NCBI RefSeq assembly: GCF_014201415.1
Contig: NZ_JACHEH010000004.1
Coordinates: forward strand, 124,001-188,000
Reading direction: 5' to 3'
DNA from: Chelatococcus composti
GTDB taxonomy: Bacteria > Pseudomonadota > Alphaproteobacteria > Rhizobiales > Beijerinckiaceae
DNA length: 64,000 nucleotides
In this document: positions 1-9,762 of the stretch, in pieces
How the letters are laid out: each line of letters begins with the position of its first letter
How positions within the stretch are numbered: position 1 is the first letter of the stretch
The notes under the pieces: model-generated
What the model was told of the DNA's origin: nothing
Seen by the model: the letters and a program-made list of their open reading frames with translations, nothing else
Database searches by the model: none
Translations under genes and position numbers: made by a program

Positions 1-358
1 GATCGTGCGCGTGCGAGAACTCGCCAAGCTCGGCACGGTGCTCGACGCTGCCATCACCACCGGCGCCAACCAGATGGGCGGCCTCTCCTTCGATGTCGCC
101 GAGCCCGCTGCCCTGCTCGACAAGGCGCGCACCGCCGCCATTGAGGACGCCAAGCGCAAGGCCGAGCTCTACGTGCAGGCCGCGGGCGCCAAGCTTGGCC
201 GCCTCGTCGAGATCAGCGAGGCGACCATGCAGACACCGCCCAGGCCGATGATGATGGCGCGGTCCATGGATTTCGCCGAGGCGAAGGCCGTGCCCGTCGA
301 GGCTGGCGAGCAGACGCTGCGCGCGCAGGTGCGCATCACCTGGGAACTGGCGGAGTGA
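1..358 (+). CDS. SIMPL domain (DUF541) protein, C-terminal part
   Basis: This is the 3' part of a gene cut by the window edge; the frame is open from base 2 to the TGA at 356-358. The fragment (about 118 residues) has the features of the SIMPL/DUF541 family: a helix running KARTAAIEDAKRKAELYVQA, the strand AGAKLGRLVEISE, and a final strand ending in ITWEL. Family members are periplasmic or envelope proteins of unclear biochemical role, related to E. coli YggE. The signal peptide would lie upstream and is not visible. A strong hairpin follows about 40 bases after the stop. Confidence 0.85.
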   Translation, partial: IVRVRELAKLGTVLDAAITTGANQMGGLSFDVAEPAALLDKARTAAIEDAKRKAELYVQAAGAKLGRLVEISEATMQTPPRPMMMARSMDFAEAKAVPVEAGEQTLRAQVRITWELAE

Positions 359-399
359 CGAGGCGCCGTTCCTTGCCTCACTCTCCTTAACGTTGCCGC

Positions 400-425
400 G
401 CGGCCGGCTTGTCCGGCCGCTTTTG
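400..425 (+). terminator. Rho-independent terminator after the SIMPL gene
   Basis: An 8-bp GC stem (GCGGCCGG at 400-407 with CCGGCCGC at 413-420), a 5-base loop, then TTTT. It lies between the SIMPL gene and the convergent MATE gene, whose stop is at 426. Confidence 0.7.
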
Positions 426-1868
426 TCATGCGCTGCCCGGCACGCACTCAGCCAGCGGCTCCCTCCGATCGGCGCCGAAATCGACAAGTCCCAGCCGCTC
501 CCGCCGCGCCCAGCGCACCAGCATGAGCACGGCGACGACGGCGAGACCCGAGGCAAGGCCGATCCAGATCCCTGCCCCGCCAAGGCCGGCGCGGAAGGCG
601 AGCGCCGTCCCCAGCGGCAGCCCGACGCCCCAGTAGCCGATGGCCGCGTAGATCATCGGCACGCGCGTGTCATTGAGGCCGCGCAGCATGCCGGAGCCGA
701 CGGCCTGCGCCCCGTCGAAGACCTGGAACAGGCCGGCAAAGGCGAGGAATGTCACCGCGAGCGCGACGACCTCCGCATTCGCAGGCGCGTCGACGTCGAG
801 GAAGGCGCTCACGAGCAGGCGCGGCGTCAACAGCATGAAGAAGGCCATCGTTGCCATGAAGGCGATGGCCATGACGAAGCCCGTCCAGCCCGCGACGGCC
901 ACACCCGTCCTGTCCTGCGCGCCGAAGGCGCGGCCGACACGGACGGTCGCCGCCTGCCCGATGCCGAGCGGCACCATGAAGGTGAGCGAGGCGATCTGGA
1001 TGGCGATGGAATGGGCGGCGAGCGAGGCCGTGCCGATGAGCCCCATGAGAAACACGGCCGCATTGAAGATGGTGGTCTCGAAGGCGAAGGTGGCGCCGAT
1101 CGGCAGGCCGATGCGCCAGATCTGCACGAAGCGCGACCAGTCCGGCCGCCAGAAGCGGCCGAAAAGCGCGTAGCGCTTCAGCCTCCTGTCGAGCTGGATG
1201 GCAACGGCGAGGCCGCCGAAGAGAAAGAGGCTCGAGGCCGTGGTCGCCACGCCTGCGCCGGTGAGGCCGAGCGCCGGGAAGCCAAGGTTGCCGAAGATGA
1301 GGCACCAGTTGGCGAGCACATTGAACAGATTGGCGGCGATGCTGACCGTGAGCGCCCACATCGGCCGCTGCAGCGCCGACAGGAACGAGCGCAGCACGAC
1401 ATAACCGCAGAACGGCAGCAGTGCCCATTGCAGGGCGTGCAGATAAGTGGCGGCAGCTTGCGCGAGCTCCGGCTTCTGCCCCATGGCGAGAAGAATGGTC
1501 TCTCCCTGCCAGAGCAGCAGCCAGGTCGGCACTGCGATGACACCGGACACCCACAGTCCCTGCCGGACGGTGCGGCGCACCTGGCGCACGTCATAGGAGC
1601 GGCGACCCACGTCGTGCGCGATCATCGGCGCAGTTGCCGTGACGACGCCGATCGCGAAGATGAGCACCGCGAAATAGAGGTTGAAGCCGAGCGCGGCGGC
1701 GGCGAGCGCCTCGGGGCCCAGCCAGCCGAGCATGATCACGTCCGTCGTGCCCATGGCCGTCTGGGCGAGGTTGGTGAGCACGAGGGGCCAGGCGAGCGCC
1801 AGGGTCGCGCGCCACTCCTTCGCCCACGCCCCCGGCGTGGCGTTCCTCACGGTATCGTTCTGTGTCAT
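426..1868 (-). CDS. MATE family multidrug efflux transporter
   Basis: Inner-membrane Na+ or H+ coupled exporter of the MATE family (480 aa), which expels cationic drugs and metabolites. The protein starts MTQNDTVRN and quickly enters the first membrane helix, with the family-like segment [20 protein letters not shown]. About 12 hydrophobic segments follow in two halves, and the second half repeats the motif as [17 protein letters not shown]. The ATG at 1868 was chosen because the longer reading adds only a basic, low-complexity leader. The gene is convergent with the SIMPL gene and divergent from the PaiB-like gene. The substrate cannot be read from the sequence. Confidence 0.9.
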   Translation of the reverse strand: MTQNDTVRNATPGAWAKEWRATLALAWPLVLTNLAQTAMGTTDVIMLGWLGPEALAAAALGFNLYFAVLIFAIGVVTATAPMIAHDVGRRSYDVRQVRRTVRQGLWVSGVIAVPTWLLLWQGETILLAMGQKPELAQAAATYLHALQWALLPFCGYVVLRSFLSALQRPMWALTVSIAANLFNVLANWCLIFGNLGFPALGLTGAGVATTASSLFLFGGLAVAIQLDRRLKRYALFGRFWRPDWSRFVQIWRIGLPIGATFAFETTIFNAAVFLMGLIGTASLAAHSIAIQIASLTFMVPLGIGQAATVRVGRAFGAQDRTGVAVAGWTGFVMAIAFMATMAFFMLLTPRLLVSAFLDVDAPANAEVVALAVTFLAFAGLFQVFDGAQAVGSGMLRGLNDTRVPMIYAAIGYWGVGLPLGTALAFRAGLGGAGIWIGLASGLAVVAVLMLVRWARRERLGLVDFGADRREPLAECVPGSA

Positions 1869-2082
1869 GGGCCGGCAATCTATACGCAAATGCCAAAAGC
1901 GCCCATGCCGATGACGCAGAATTAGGCAGCGAAATCGTGGGGAGAGCGTTCGCCTCCGTGGCGACACGGTCAGAGCCGCCCGCACCGCCTCCCCTTTCCT
2001 GCCTCGGGCGTGTGGCAGCGCCGCGAAAAGGCGCTAGAAGACGGCAAAAGCCTGTGCGAGCGACGCCGACGGAGGAACGCGA

Positions 2083-2730
2083 ATGTATCAGCCCCCGCAT
2101 TTCCGGGAGGAGAGGCTCGAGATTCAGCATGCGCTGATCCGCGCCCATCCGCTTGGCCTGCTGATCTCCTCGGGCGAGGACGGGCTGCTCGCCAATCCGG
2201 TGCCGTTCCTGCTCGACGCGGCGGCGGCGCCCAAGGGCGTGCTGAGGGCACACCTCGCCCGCGCCAACCGGCAGTGGCAGGCCCTTGCCGCCGGCCAGCC
2301 GGCCCTCGTCGTCTTCCAGGGCGTCGACACCTACATCACGCCATCCTGGTACGAGACGAAGAAGGAGACAGGCAAGGTCGTACCCACGTGGAACTATGCC
2401 ATCGTGCAGGTGCGCGGTCCGGTGCGCGTCGTCGAGGACCGGGAATGGCTGCGCCGCCAGATCACGGCACTGACCGCCGAGCACGAGAGCAGCCGCAGCG
2501 AACCCTGGGCCGTGACTGACGCGCCGGAGGATTTCGTGGAAGCGCAGCTCAAGGGCATCATCGGCATCGAAATGACGATCGAGACCATCGAGGGCAAGTG
2601 GAAGGTGAGCCAGAACCGCCCCCTCGCCGACCGCATCGGTGTCACCGCCGGCCTCGCTGCCGAGGCAGATCCGCGCGCGGCTGAGATGGAACGCCTCGTG
2701 CGCGCGTATGGAGGCATACCTGGCCCGTGA
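2083..2730 (+). CDS. PaiB-like FMN-binding protein
   Basis: A 215-residue protein of the PaiB family, a split-barrel FMN-binding fold first described as a negative regulator of sporulation and protease genes in Bacillus. Family features are the start MYQPPHF, the segment HPLGLLISS, the NPVPFLLD strand, the block HLARANRQW, and the TYITPSWY and VPTWNYA motifs. A good ribosome binding site (GGAGG) lies 8 bases before the ATG at 2083. It is a single gene between the divergent MATE gene and tRNA-Phe. Its role here may be enzymatic rather than regulatory; the sequence does not decide. Confidence 0.88.
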   Translation: MYQPPHFREERLEIQHALIRAHPLGLLISSGEDGLLANPVPFLLDAAAAPKGVLRAHLARANRQWQALAAGQPALVVFQGVDTYITPSWYETKKETGKVVPTWNYAIVQVRGPVRVVEDREWLRRQITALTAEHESSRSEPWAVTDAPEDFVEAQLKGIIGIEMTIETIEGKWKVSQNRPLADRIGVTAGLAAEADPRAAEMERLVRAYGGIPGP

Positions 2731-2783
2731 CCGCGGTGGCTGCGGATTGAAACGTCTCGATCTGCTGATCTTCAGGGGAGGAG

Positions 2784-2859
2784 TGGTGCCCAGAGCTGGA
2801 ATCGAACCAGCGACACTGCGATTTTCAGTCGCATGCTCTACCAACTGAGCTATCTGGGC
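2784..2859 (-). tRNA. tRNA-Phe (GAA)
   Basis: A complete 76-base tRNA including an encoded CCA (complement of 2784-2786). The acceptor stem is GCCCAGA with TCTGGGC, the D loop contains AGCTCAGTTGGTAGAGC, the anticodon loop is CTGAAAA (anticodon GAA), and the T arm contains GGTTCGATTCC. It sits just downstream of yacG on the same strand, a usual order in Hyphomicrobiales. Confidence 0.97.
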
Positions 2860-2976
2860 TCACGCTCGCAGCGCCGTTCGGCGCCGCTGCGGACGAAGCG
2901 CTTATAGAGAGAGCCGCCGCGCCTGTCCAGTGGGTGTTGGCTCATCCACAGGCGGGCGGAAGGCTGTCCCGGCGGC

Positions 2977-3231
2977 TCAGTCCTCGTCGCTGCTGCGGCG
3001 GCCCTCCCCGCCCGTGCTGCCGTCGTCCGGCAGGTCATCGTCCTCCACGGCGGGGATGACGTATGAACCGCTCAGCCAACGGTTGAGGTCGATGTCCGCG
3101 CAGCGCGAGGAGCAGAAGGGGCGCCAGCGTTCGACGCGCGGCTTGCCGCAGATCGGGCAGGCCGGGGTCTTCGGCGCGTCGTTGGCTGGCTTGGTATCGC
3201 GATCCTTGATGGTCCGAACTCCCTGGGACAT
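2977..3231 (-). CDS. yacG: DNA gyrase inhibitor YacG (zinc-binding)
   Basis: A small zinc-finger protein (84 aa) of the YacG family; E. coli YacG binds GyrB and inhibits gyrase. The zinc knuckle is CPICGKP followed by PFCSSRC, giving C-x2-C-x11-C-x3-C. The x11 spacer is shorter than the x15 of E. coli and, as I recall, normal in alphaproteobacteria. The block [10 protein letters not shown] follows, then an acidic tail. The ATG at 3231 ([10 protein letters not shown]) was chosen because the longer frame is an arginine-rich shadow of maf. It lies 26 bases after maf in a maf-yacG unit. Confidence 0.9.
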   Translation of the reverse strand: MSQGVRTIKDRDTKPANDAPKTPACPICGKPRVERWRPFCSSRCADIDLNRWLSGSYVIPAVEDDDLPDDGSTGGEGRRSSDED

Positions 3232-3257
3232 GGCCTTATGCTCGGGCCGGATGCTTG

Positions 3258-3917
3258 TCACACGGCGTTGAGCCAGCTGAGGCGCACAGGGTAGCCTTCG
3301 CCATCCAAGATGGCGACCGTCTCGTGCAGCGGCAAGCCCACCACCGCCGTATAGGAGCCGACGAGCTTGACGACGAAACAGCCGGCGAGGCCCTGGATGG
3401 CGTAGCCGCCGGCCTTGCCGCGCCATTCGCCGGAGGCGAGATAGCTCTCTAGCTCGTCGCGCGACAGGTTCTTGAAGCGCACGCGCGTCTCCACCACCCG
3501 CTCGCGGAACTTGCCCGAGGGGGTGACGACGCAAACACCCGTGTAGACGCGGTGCACACGGCCGGACAGCAGGCGCAGGCACTGTGCCGCCTCGTCCACG
3601 ACCTCGGCCTTGGGCAGGATGCGCCGGCCGACAGCAACCACCGTATCGGCGGAGATGAGGAAGGCCTCGGCCAGCTCCTCGCGTCCGCGCGCCACGGCAA
3701 GTGCCGTTTCCGCCTTCTCACGCGCGAGGCGGCGTGCATAGTCGCGCGGCTTCTCGCCCCGCCGGGGCGTCTCGTCGATATCTGCCGGCAGGACAGCGTC
3801 GGGCTCGAGCCCCGCCTGTTGCAGCAGGGCAAGCCGGCGCGGCGAGGCCGATGCCAGTATGAGCCTGGGACGCCAGCTTCCGGCGGGGTTGGGCTTCAAG
3901 GACAAACCTTTCTCCAC
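3258..3917 (-). CDS. maf: Maf family nucleoside triphosphate pyrophosphatase
   Basis: Cytoplasmic Maf/Ham1-fold house-cleaning enzyme (219 aa) that hydrolyses nucleoside triphosphates such as dTTP, UTP or modified nucleotides to monophosphates. Visible motifs are [14 protein letters not shown] near the N-terminus, the acidic DIDE segment, EKAETAL, the SADTVV strand and the [10 protein letters not shown] loop. It lies between infA and yacG on the same strand, a conserved alphaproteobacterial arrangement. The start at 3917 (MEKGLSLKP) gives an N-terminal extension of about 15 residues before the family block. Confidence 0.92.
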   Translation of the reverse strand: MEKGLSLKPNPAGSWRPRLILASASPRRLALLQQAGLEPDAVLPADIDETPRRGEKPRDYARRLAREKAETALAVARGREELAEAFLISADTVVAVGRRILPKAEVVDEAAQCLRLLSGRVHRVYTGVCVVTPSGKFRERVVETRVRFKNLSRDELESYLASGEWRGKAGGYAIQGLAGCFVVKLVGSYTAVVGLPLHETVAILDGEGYPVRLSWLNAV

Positions 3918-3954
3918 TTCGAGCGTGGGGCCCGCCGCAGGTGCCGCTGCTGCC

Positions 3955-4173
3955 TCACTTGAAGCGGTATGTGATGCGCCCCTTGGTCAGATCATAGGGC
4001 GTCATCTCGACGAGGACGCGGTCACCGGCGAGGACGCGAATGCGGTTCTTGCGCATCTTGCCCGCCGTGTGGGCGATGATCTCGTGATCGTTCTCAAGCT
4101 TCACACGAAACATCGCGTTGGGAAGCAGTTCGGTAACGACCCCAGGAAACTCGAGCAGCTCTTCTTTCGACAT
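3955..4173 (-). CDS. infA: Translation initiation factor IF-1
   Basis: IF-1 (72 aa), which occupies the ribosomal A site during initiation. It is a single S1/OB-fold domain covering the whole protein. Diagnostic segments are [35 protein letters not shown] and [10 protein letters not shown]. The length equals the family norm. It is the first gene of the infA-maf-yacG run on the minus strand; the gap to maf is 37 bases. Confidence 0.98.
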   Translation of the reverse strand: MSKEELLEFPGVVTELLPNAMFRVKLENDHEIIAHTAGKMRKNRIRVLAGDRVLVEMTPYDLTKGRITYRFK

Positions 4174-4254
4174 GCTCCGACCAGCTCTGACAACGAAACG
4201 GCGCGGAACGTAATCGAAAGCCGAAGTCTTGTGAACTGGGCCGTTGGTGAGATT

Positions 4255-5130
4255 TCACACACCCGCCGGCCCGGCCCCCTTCGCCTCGCCGGCCCCTGCC
4301 TCAGGGGCAGCGGCAGCCTCCTCTGCCCGGGCGCGGGCCGCTTCCTCGCGCGCCCTGCGCCGGTAACGCGCGACGCCGAGCGGAATGAGGGCGAGATAGA
4401 CGATGACGCCGACGGCCAGAACCTGGAAGGTGAAGCTGACAAGCAGCGCCGCGAAGAGCACGATGACCGCAAACAGCGGCAGCACCTTCTCGCGCGGGAT
4501 GCGGCTGCCCAGCGTCTTGCCGGCATAGGTCGGAATGCGGCTCACCATCAGGAAGGCGATGCCGACGAGATAGGCGGCGACGAAAGGGGCCGCGATGCTG
4601 TCGACCGGCAGGCCGAGCATGTAGAGGTAGATCGGCAGGAGGGCGCAGATGGCGCCCGCCGGCGCGGCCATGCCGACGAAGTAGTTCTTCTGCCACTCTG
4701 GCCGGTGCGGGTCGTCGATCATGACGTTGAAGCGCGCGAGGCGCAGCGCGGCAGCGATGGCAAAGACAAGCGCCGCGATCCAGCCGATCGACTTCAGCTC
4801 GTGCAGCACGAAGCTGTAGAGGATCAGCGCCGGCGCGACGCCGAAGTTCACGAAGTCCGACAGCGAGTCGAGCTCGGCGCCGAAGCGCGAGGTGCCCTTG
4901 AGCAGGCGCGCCACGCGCCCGTCGATGCCGTCGAGGATGGCGGCGATGACGATGGCGATCAGCGCCGGCTCGAGCCGCTCCTCGATGGCGAGGCGGACGG
5001 CGGTGAGCCCGAGGCAGAGCGCAAGCAGGGTGATGACATTGGGCACCAGCACCCGCAGCGGAATGGGCGTGAAGCGCCGGCGGCGCGCTTCCTCCGGATC
5101 CGGCGCGAAGGGCGGGAAAAGGTCAGTCAT
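4255..5130 (-). CDS. pssA: CDP-diacylglycerol-serine O-phosphatidyltransferase
   Basis: Membrane enzyme (291 aa) making phosphatidylserine from CDP-diacylglycerol and L-serine, the precursor of phosphatidylethanolamine. The CDP-alcohol phosphotransferase signature DG-x2-AR-x8-G-x3-D-x3-D is complete (DGRVARLLKG followed by AELDSLSD). Several membrane helices follow. The C-terminus is an Ala/Glu-rich cytoplasmic tail of about 30 residues. It lies 39 bases after psd on the same strand, so the two consecutive steps of the pathway are probably co-transcribed. Confidence 0.96.
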   Translation of the reverse strand: MTDLFPPFAPDPEEARRRRFTPIPLRVLVPNVITLLALCLGLTAVRLAIEERLEPALIAIVIAAILDGIDGRVARLLKGTSRFGAELDSLSDFVNFGVAPALILYSFVLHELKSIGWIAALVFAIAAALRLARFNVMIDDPHRPEWQKNYFVGMAAPAGAICALLPIYLYMLGLPVDSIAAPFVAAYLVGIAFLMVSRIPTYAGKTLGSRIPREKVLPLFAVIVLFAALLVSFTFQVLAVGVIVYLALIPLGVARYRRRAREEAARARAEEAAAAPEAGAGEAKGAGPAGV

Positions 5131-5169
5131 CGCGGATCATTCTCGGGCAAAGGCACCGCCGGTACAACG

Positions 5170-5868
5170 TCAGGAGCTGCGGAAGGCGCGCGGCCCTTCC
5201 TGCGACTTGAGATCGGCGAGCACCGTCTCGCCGGCGACCGTGAGCTGGCCGAGCCCGACGAGAGGCTGGATGCCGGCCGGCAGGTAGACGTCCACGCGCG
5301 AGCCGAAGCGGATGAGGCCGAAGCGCTCGCCCGCAGCGAGCGTGTCACCCTCGTGCACGAAGCTGACAATGCGCCGGGCGATCAGGCCGGCGATCTGCAC
5401 CACGCCGATGCGATAGGGGCCGGACTCGATGACGAGGCCGTTGCGCTCGTTGTTCTCGCTGGCCTTGTCGAGCTCGGCGTTGATGAACAGGCCCGGCGTG
5501 TAGACGATGCGCGCAATCCGCCCCGGAACCGGCGCGCGGTTCACGTGGCAGTCGAAGACGTTCATGAAGATGGAGATGCGCGTGTGCGGCTCGTCGCTCA
5601 GCGCAAGCTCCGGCGGCGGCACCACGGTGGCAATGCCACTGATGCGCCCGTCGGCGGGGGCGATGACGAGGCCCTCGCGCGTCGGCGTCACGCGCTCGGG
5701 ATCGCGGAAGAAGTAGCAGATCCAAAGGGTGATGATGAGGCCGATCCAGCCGAAGGGCGCCCACAGGTGCCCGAGGACGAGCGTAGCCACCGCCGCAATG
5801 GCGATGAAGGGATACCCTTCCTTGTGGATCGGCGTCAGCGTCTTGCGAATCGATTCGTAGATGGACAT
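5170..5868 (-). CDS. psd: Phosphatidylserine decarboxylase proenzyme
   Basis: Pyruvoyl-dependent enzyme (232 aa) converting phosphatidylserine to phosphatidylethanolamine at the inner membrane. Two hydrophobic helices near the N-terminus are followed by FFRDPER, APADGRI, the block [13 protein letters not shown] and the self-cleavage site in [11 protein letters not shown], where cleavage between Gly and Ser creates the pyruvoyl group. The start at 5868 ([11 protein letters not shown]) matches the usual alphaproteobacterial N-terminus; an in-frame ATG seven codons upstream is possible. It is paired with pssA downstream. Confidence 0.96.
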   Translation of the reverse strand: MSIYESIRKTLTPIHKEGYPFIAIAAVATLVLGHLWAPFGWIGLIITLWICYFFRDPERVTPTREGLVIAPADGRISGIATVVPPPELALSDEPHTRISIFMNVFDCHVNRAPVPGRIARIVYTPGLFINAELDKASENNERNGLVIESGPYRIGVVQIAGLIARRIVSFVHEGDTLAAGERFGLIRFGSRVDVYLPAGIQPLVGLGQLTVAGETVLADLKSQEGPRAFRSS

Positions 5869-6053
5869 CTCTTGCTCTCGCATCGGCACTGTGCCGCCGG
5901 GACCCCAACGCCGTCCCTTGGCGGAAACCGTCAGCCGGCAGTGGAGCCGGTTCCGTCATTGAAACCGCACCGTCACGGCGGCGCTGCCACTCGCAACCCG
6001 CGCCCCGCCAGGATCTGCGTGGCGCAGTGGGATGGCAGGCATTGCCCCGCCCG

Positions 6054-7979
6054 TCAACCCGCCGTCAGGCTCATCCGCAGGCTTTCGCCCTCCTCCTCCG
6101 CGGCACGCTTGAGCTTTTCGCGCGCCTCGTCAGCCTCGCGCTGGCGATTCCACATGGCGGCGTAGATGCCGCCAGCGGCCAGCAACTCCTCGTGCGTGCC
6201 GCGCTCGGCGATGACGCCCTTGTCGAGCACAATGATCTCGTCCGCGCCGACGACGGTGGAGAGACGGTGGGCAATGACCAGCGTGGTTCGCCCGCGCGAC
6301 ACGCGGTCCAGCGCGTCCTGGATCTCCTTTTCCGTGAAGCTGTCGAGGGCAGAGGTCGCCTCGTCCAGCACCAGGATGGGCGGGCCCTTGAGGATGGTGC
6401 GGGCAATCGCCACCCTCTGCTTCTCGCCGCCCGAGAGCTTGAGGCCGCGCTCGCCGACCGGCGTGTCGTAGCCTTCCGGCAGGGAGCGGATGAAGGTGTC
6501 GATCTGCGCGAGGCGTGCAGCCTCGGCCACCTCCTCCTCGCTGGCCTCCCAGCGTCCGTAGCGGATGTTGTAGCCGATGGTGTCGTTGAACAGGACAGTG
6601 TCCTGCGGGACCATGCCGATCTTCTCGCGCAGGCTCGCCTGCTGCACGTCGGCGATGTCCTGCCCGTCGATGAGGATGCGGCCGCTGCTCGGCTCGTAGA
6701 AGCGGAACAGCAGGCGCGAGATGGTCGACTTGCCGGCGCCCGAAGGGCCGACGATGGCGACCGTGCGCCCTGCCGGCACCTCGAAGGTGATGCCCTTGAG
6801 GATCTCGCGCTCCGGCACGTAGGAGAAGCGCACGTTCTCGAAGCGCACCGTCCCCTCGGTGACGACAAGCGGCTTGGCACCCGGCTTGTCGCTCACCTCC
6901 GGATGGCGGGCGAGGATGGAGAACATGTCGTCGATGTCGATGAGCGCCTGCTTGATCTCGCGATACAGCATCCCCATGAAGTTGAGCGGGATGTAGAGCT
7001 GGATCAGCATGGCGTTGATCATGACGAAACCGCCGACCGTGGTGTGGCCGGCCCGCACGTCGAACACCGCCATCACCATCGCCGCCGTCAGCCCCAGCGT
7101 AAAGATGATGGCCTGGCCGGCGTTGAGGATGGCGAGCGAGGTATAGGTCTCGATGCTGGCCCGCTCGTATCGCTCGACGGAGCGGTCGTAGCGACGGATC
7201 TCGCGCTCCTCGGCGCAGAAATACTTCACCGTCTCGTAGTTGAGCAGGGAATCGACGGCCTTGGTGTTGGCGTCGGTGTCGGATTCGTTCATGCGCCGGC
7301 GGATGCCGATGCGCCACTCCGTCGCCTGGTAGGTGAAGGCGAGGTAGACGACCACCATGGCGAAGACGACGGCAGCGTAGCGCCAGTCGAACTGCAGCCA
7401 GAGGATGGCGAGCACCAGCGCAAACTCGATGATCGTGGGCACGAGCTGCAGCACTGCCAGGCGCACCAGCTCCTCGATGCCGGAGCGCCCGCGCTCGAGC
7501 ACGCGCGTCAGCCCGCCGGTCTTGCGCTCCAGGTGGAAGCGCAGGGAGAGGCGGTGCATGTGCTCGAAGGTCTTGAGAGCCAGGCGCCGCACCGCGTTCA
7601 TGGCCACGGAGGCGAAGATGCCGTCCCGCAGCTGCGTGAGTCCGGCCATGAGCATGCGCATCAGGCCGTAGAGCACCGTAAGCGCCACCGCCCCGCCCCA
7701 CAGCGGGGCAGTCACCTGCACGCCGGCGCCGCCGAGCTCGCCCGTCAGCGCGTCCGTCGCCCACTTGAAGCTGTAGGGCATGAGGACGGTGACGATCTTC
7801 GCCGCCAGGAGCAGGGCGAAGGCGATGTAGATGCGCAGGCGCAGGTCCGCCCGATCGTGCGGCCACAGGTAGGGCCACAGGCGCACCATGGTGCCGGCGA
7901 TGCCCGGCCTCTGCGGCGCTGCGGCAGGCCCCTGCGCTGCCGCTGCCTGGGCGGCCGGGCCGGTTGCTTGGTCAGCCAT
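6054..7979 (-). CDS. Atm1/HMT1-type ABC exporter (membrane plus ATPase domains)
   Basis: A half-size ABC exporter (641 aa) that acts as a dimer in the inner membrane. An Ala/Gln-rich cytoplasmic head of about 30 residues is followed by six membrane helices and an ATP-binding domain with Walker A GPSGAGKST, signature LSGGEKQR and Walker B ILVLDEATSALD. Similarity to the ABCB7/Atm1 class (segments MPYSFKWATDAL and DSLLNYETVKYF) suggests export of glutathione-linked metal or sulfur compounds; this is family knowledge. The ATG at 7979 (MADQATG) was preferred over a longer reading. It is upstream of psd-pssA, a frequent neighbour in Hyphomicrobiales. Confidence 0.93.
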   Translation of the reverse strand: MADQATGPAAQAAAAQGPAAAPQRPGIAGTMVRLWPYLWPHDRADLRLRIYIAFALLLAAKIVTVLMPYSFKWATDALTGELGGAGVQVTAPLWGGAVALTVLYGLMRMLMAGLTQLRDGIFASVAMNAVRRLALKTFEHMHRLSLRFHLERKTGGLTRVLERGRSGIEELVRLAVLQLVPTIIEFALVLAILWLQFDWRYAAVVFAMVVVYLAFTYQATEWRIGIRRRMNESDTDANTKAVDSLLNYETVKYFCAEEREIRRYDRSVERYERASIETYTSLAILNAGQAIIFTLGLTAAMVMAVFDVRAGHTTVGGFVMINAMLIQLYIPLNFMGMLYREIKQALIDIDDMFSILARHPEVSDKPGAKPLVVTEGTVRFENVRFSYVPEREILKGITFEVPAGRTVAIVGPSGAGKSTISRLLFRFYEPSSGRILIDGQDIADVQQASLREKIGMVPQDTVLFNDTIGYNIRYGRWEASEEEVAEAARLAQIDTFIRSLPEGYDTPVGERGLKLSGGEKQRVAIARTILKGPPILVLDEATSALDSFTEKEIQDALDRVSRGRTTLVIAHRLSTVVGADEIIVLDKGVIAERGTHEELLAAGGIYAAMWNRQREADEAREKLKRAAEEEGESLRMSLTAG

Positions 7980-8096
7980 TCGGAATAATTCCAGGACAGA
8001 AGGTGCCCCTGATATAGGCGCGTCCGACCGTTTGTGCACCCCGGCCATGCCGGGCGTGTGCAGGCGCGGCGCTTGCCGAAAGCGCCGCGCCGCCGC

Positions 8097-9569
8097 TCAC
8101 TGGCGCTTTTCGTCGTTGGGCAGCACGAAAACCTGGCCGGGATAGATCAGGTCCGGGTTGCGGATCTGGTCCTGGTTGGCGTCGTAAATGACAGTGTAGC
8201 GGATGCCGTGGCCATAGATGCGCCGGCTGATCCGCCACAGGCTGTCGCCGCGCGAGACGACGGTGGTGCGCACCTCGGGCACCACCACCACGCCCTCGCC
8301 GCCCGACGGAGGCGCGCCTTCGGCCGGAGTGGTCTGCCCCTGCCCCGCGGCTCCGCCTGCGACATCCGGTGAGGCCGGCGCGGCGGGTGATGCGGTGGCG
8401 GCGCCCCCCCCCGCTTCCGCTGCCGGCATGGTGAAGGGCACCTCCGCGCGCGACAGCACGGCTCCGGTGGCCGGGTCGATGTCGTCCAGGCGCACGCGGT
8501 AGTCGCCGGGTGCCACGCCGCGCTCCACGGAGAAGGACAGGCGCCCGTCGTCTGGCACTGTGCCGGCGGCGAGATAGCTCTCGTTGAGATAGAGCCTCAC
8601 GGTCGCACCGGGCGCGCCGCGGCCGGAGACGAAGAACCTGCCCTGCCCCTCGACATCGACCGCATCGATGGCGACGCGGGCACGCTCGTTCTGTTGCTCC
8701 GTCGCCGCGGGCGCATCCGCCGCAGCGGACGTTCCGGCTGCCGGGACGTCGGCGCCGCCGGCGGCGGGCGGCTGCGCGCTGTCAGCTGCGCCGGGCTGCG
8801 CATCCTGTCCGGTGCCGGACGAAGCCTGCGCCACGTCCGTCTGCGGGCGCGACAGCACCTGCGTCGGCGCATTGGGCGTGGCGAGCGCCACCATGGGCTG
8901 CTGCCTGCCGTCCTCCGCGACGACCACCGTAACCGCCTGCCCGGAATGGTGCGTGCGCCCCTCGGCGTCGGTCAGGCGCAGGGTCAGCTCGTAGGTACCC
9001 GGCGGCAGGGGCGGCGGCGTCATGGCGAACTGGCCTGCCGCATCGGTCGTGGCCTCGGCGAAGGGCTCGCCGTTGCGCAGCAGCTCGACCTTGCCGTTGG
9101 GCGCCGCGCGGCCGGCGATGACGGCGTCGCCGTTCGGCTCCACGCGAATGATGTCGAAGGACGGGACGATGCCTTGCGGCGCGGCCGCCTCGGCTACCGC
9201 CTGCTGCTGGGCCCCGCCGGCTTCATCCTCCTCCGCCGCCGCGTCCGCGGCCTGGCCGCTTTCCTTCTGCCCGGCCCCGGTCTGTCCGTTCGCGGGCTGT
9301 GTCGTCCCGGCCTCCGAGGCACCTGCTGGCGAGGCTCCTGCCTCAACCTTGCCGGAATCGCCGGCGGACGGCTTGTCGTCCGACGGCGCAGGCGTCGTCG
9401 CGGGGGCGGACGGCACGTCCCGGGCCGGCGGGCTGCCGGCCGCCACGGGCTGCTCGCGCCCGGCCTGCTGCCCCGCCTCTTGCGGAATGCCGAAAAAATA
9501 GATGATGAGCCCAAGGGCGATTACCCCTGCGACCGCAATGGCAACTTGCGAGTTGCGGGACAGGACCAT
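8097..9569 (-). CDS. LysM domain protein with N-terminal membrane anchor
   Basis: A 490-residue envelope protein. A single membrane helix at about residues 8-27 is followed by a long Ala/Pro/Gly-rich disordered linker. Two Ig-like or carboxypeptidase-regulatory-like beta domains come next (segments NGKVELLRNGEPF near residue 165 and GATVRLYLNESYLAAG near 330). A C-terminal LysM domain follows (SRGDSLWRISRRIYGHG to YPGQVFVLP), expected to bind peptidoglycan. Proteins of this build are common in Hyphomicrobiales and probably tether or organise the wall. The gene contains a run of nine G bases (coding strand) at 8404-8412, within a Gly-Gly-Gly stretch. Confidence 0.88.
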   Translation of the reverse strand: MVLSRNSQVAIAVAGVIALGLIIYFFGIPQEAGQQAGREQPVAAGSPPARDVPSAPATTPAPSDDKPSAGDSGKVEAGASPAGASEAGTTQPANGQTGAGQKESGQAADAAAEEDEAGGAQQQAVAEAAAPQGIVPSFDIIRVEPNGDAVIAGRAAPNGKVELLRNGEPFAEATTDAAGQFAMTPPPLPPGTYELTLRLTDAEGRTHHSGQAVTVVVAEDGRQQPMVALATPNAPTQVLSRPQTDVAQASSGTGQDAQPGAADSAQPPAAGGADVPAAGTSAAADAPAATEQQNERARVAIDAVDVEGQGRFFVSGRGAPGATVRLYLNESYLAAGTVPDDGRLSFSVERGVAPGDYRVRLDDIDPATGAVLSRAEVPFTMPAAEAGGGAATASPAAPASPDVAGGAAGQGQTTPAEGAPPSGGEGVVVVPEVRTTVVSRGDSLWRISRRIYGHGIRYTVIYDANQDQIRNPDLIYPGQVFVLPNDEKRQ

Positions 9570-9762
9570 ATGCGACTACCCCCGATTTTCCGTCCGCCCA
9601 AGCTAGCGGCGTTGCCGCCGCCTCGCCATATCCTTTTGAGCCAGCGGCACATTTACGCTCTTTGACGGCAGTCCATGCCACACCAATCTTGCCTGTGCCG
9701 TTCCGGGCCACAGCACGCTTCGTGACTTGACCGGCGGCTCCGGGACGCGCAAACCCCTAGGC

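Noticed and set aside
393-1925. A 510-codon plus-strand frame opposite the MATE gene
   Set aside because: Its composition is charged low-complexity (Arg/Glu/His rich), typical of antisense shadows in GC-rich DNA. The minus-strand frame gives a complete MATE transporter.
2784-2859. tRNA-Phe or tRNA-Val as phage or island attachment sites
   Set aside because: No repeat of either tRNA 3' end and no integrase gene is visible next to them, and the flanking genes are ordinary.
3859-6165. A 768-codon plus-strand frame
   Set aside because: It runs antisense to infA, pssA and psd, which are complete and well recognised. The product is a shadow rich in Arg, Glu and His.
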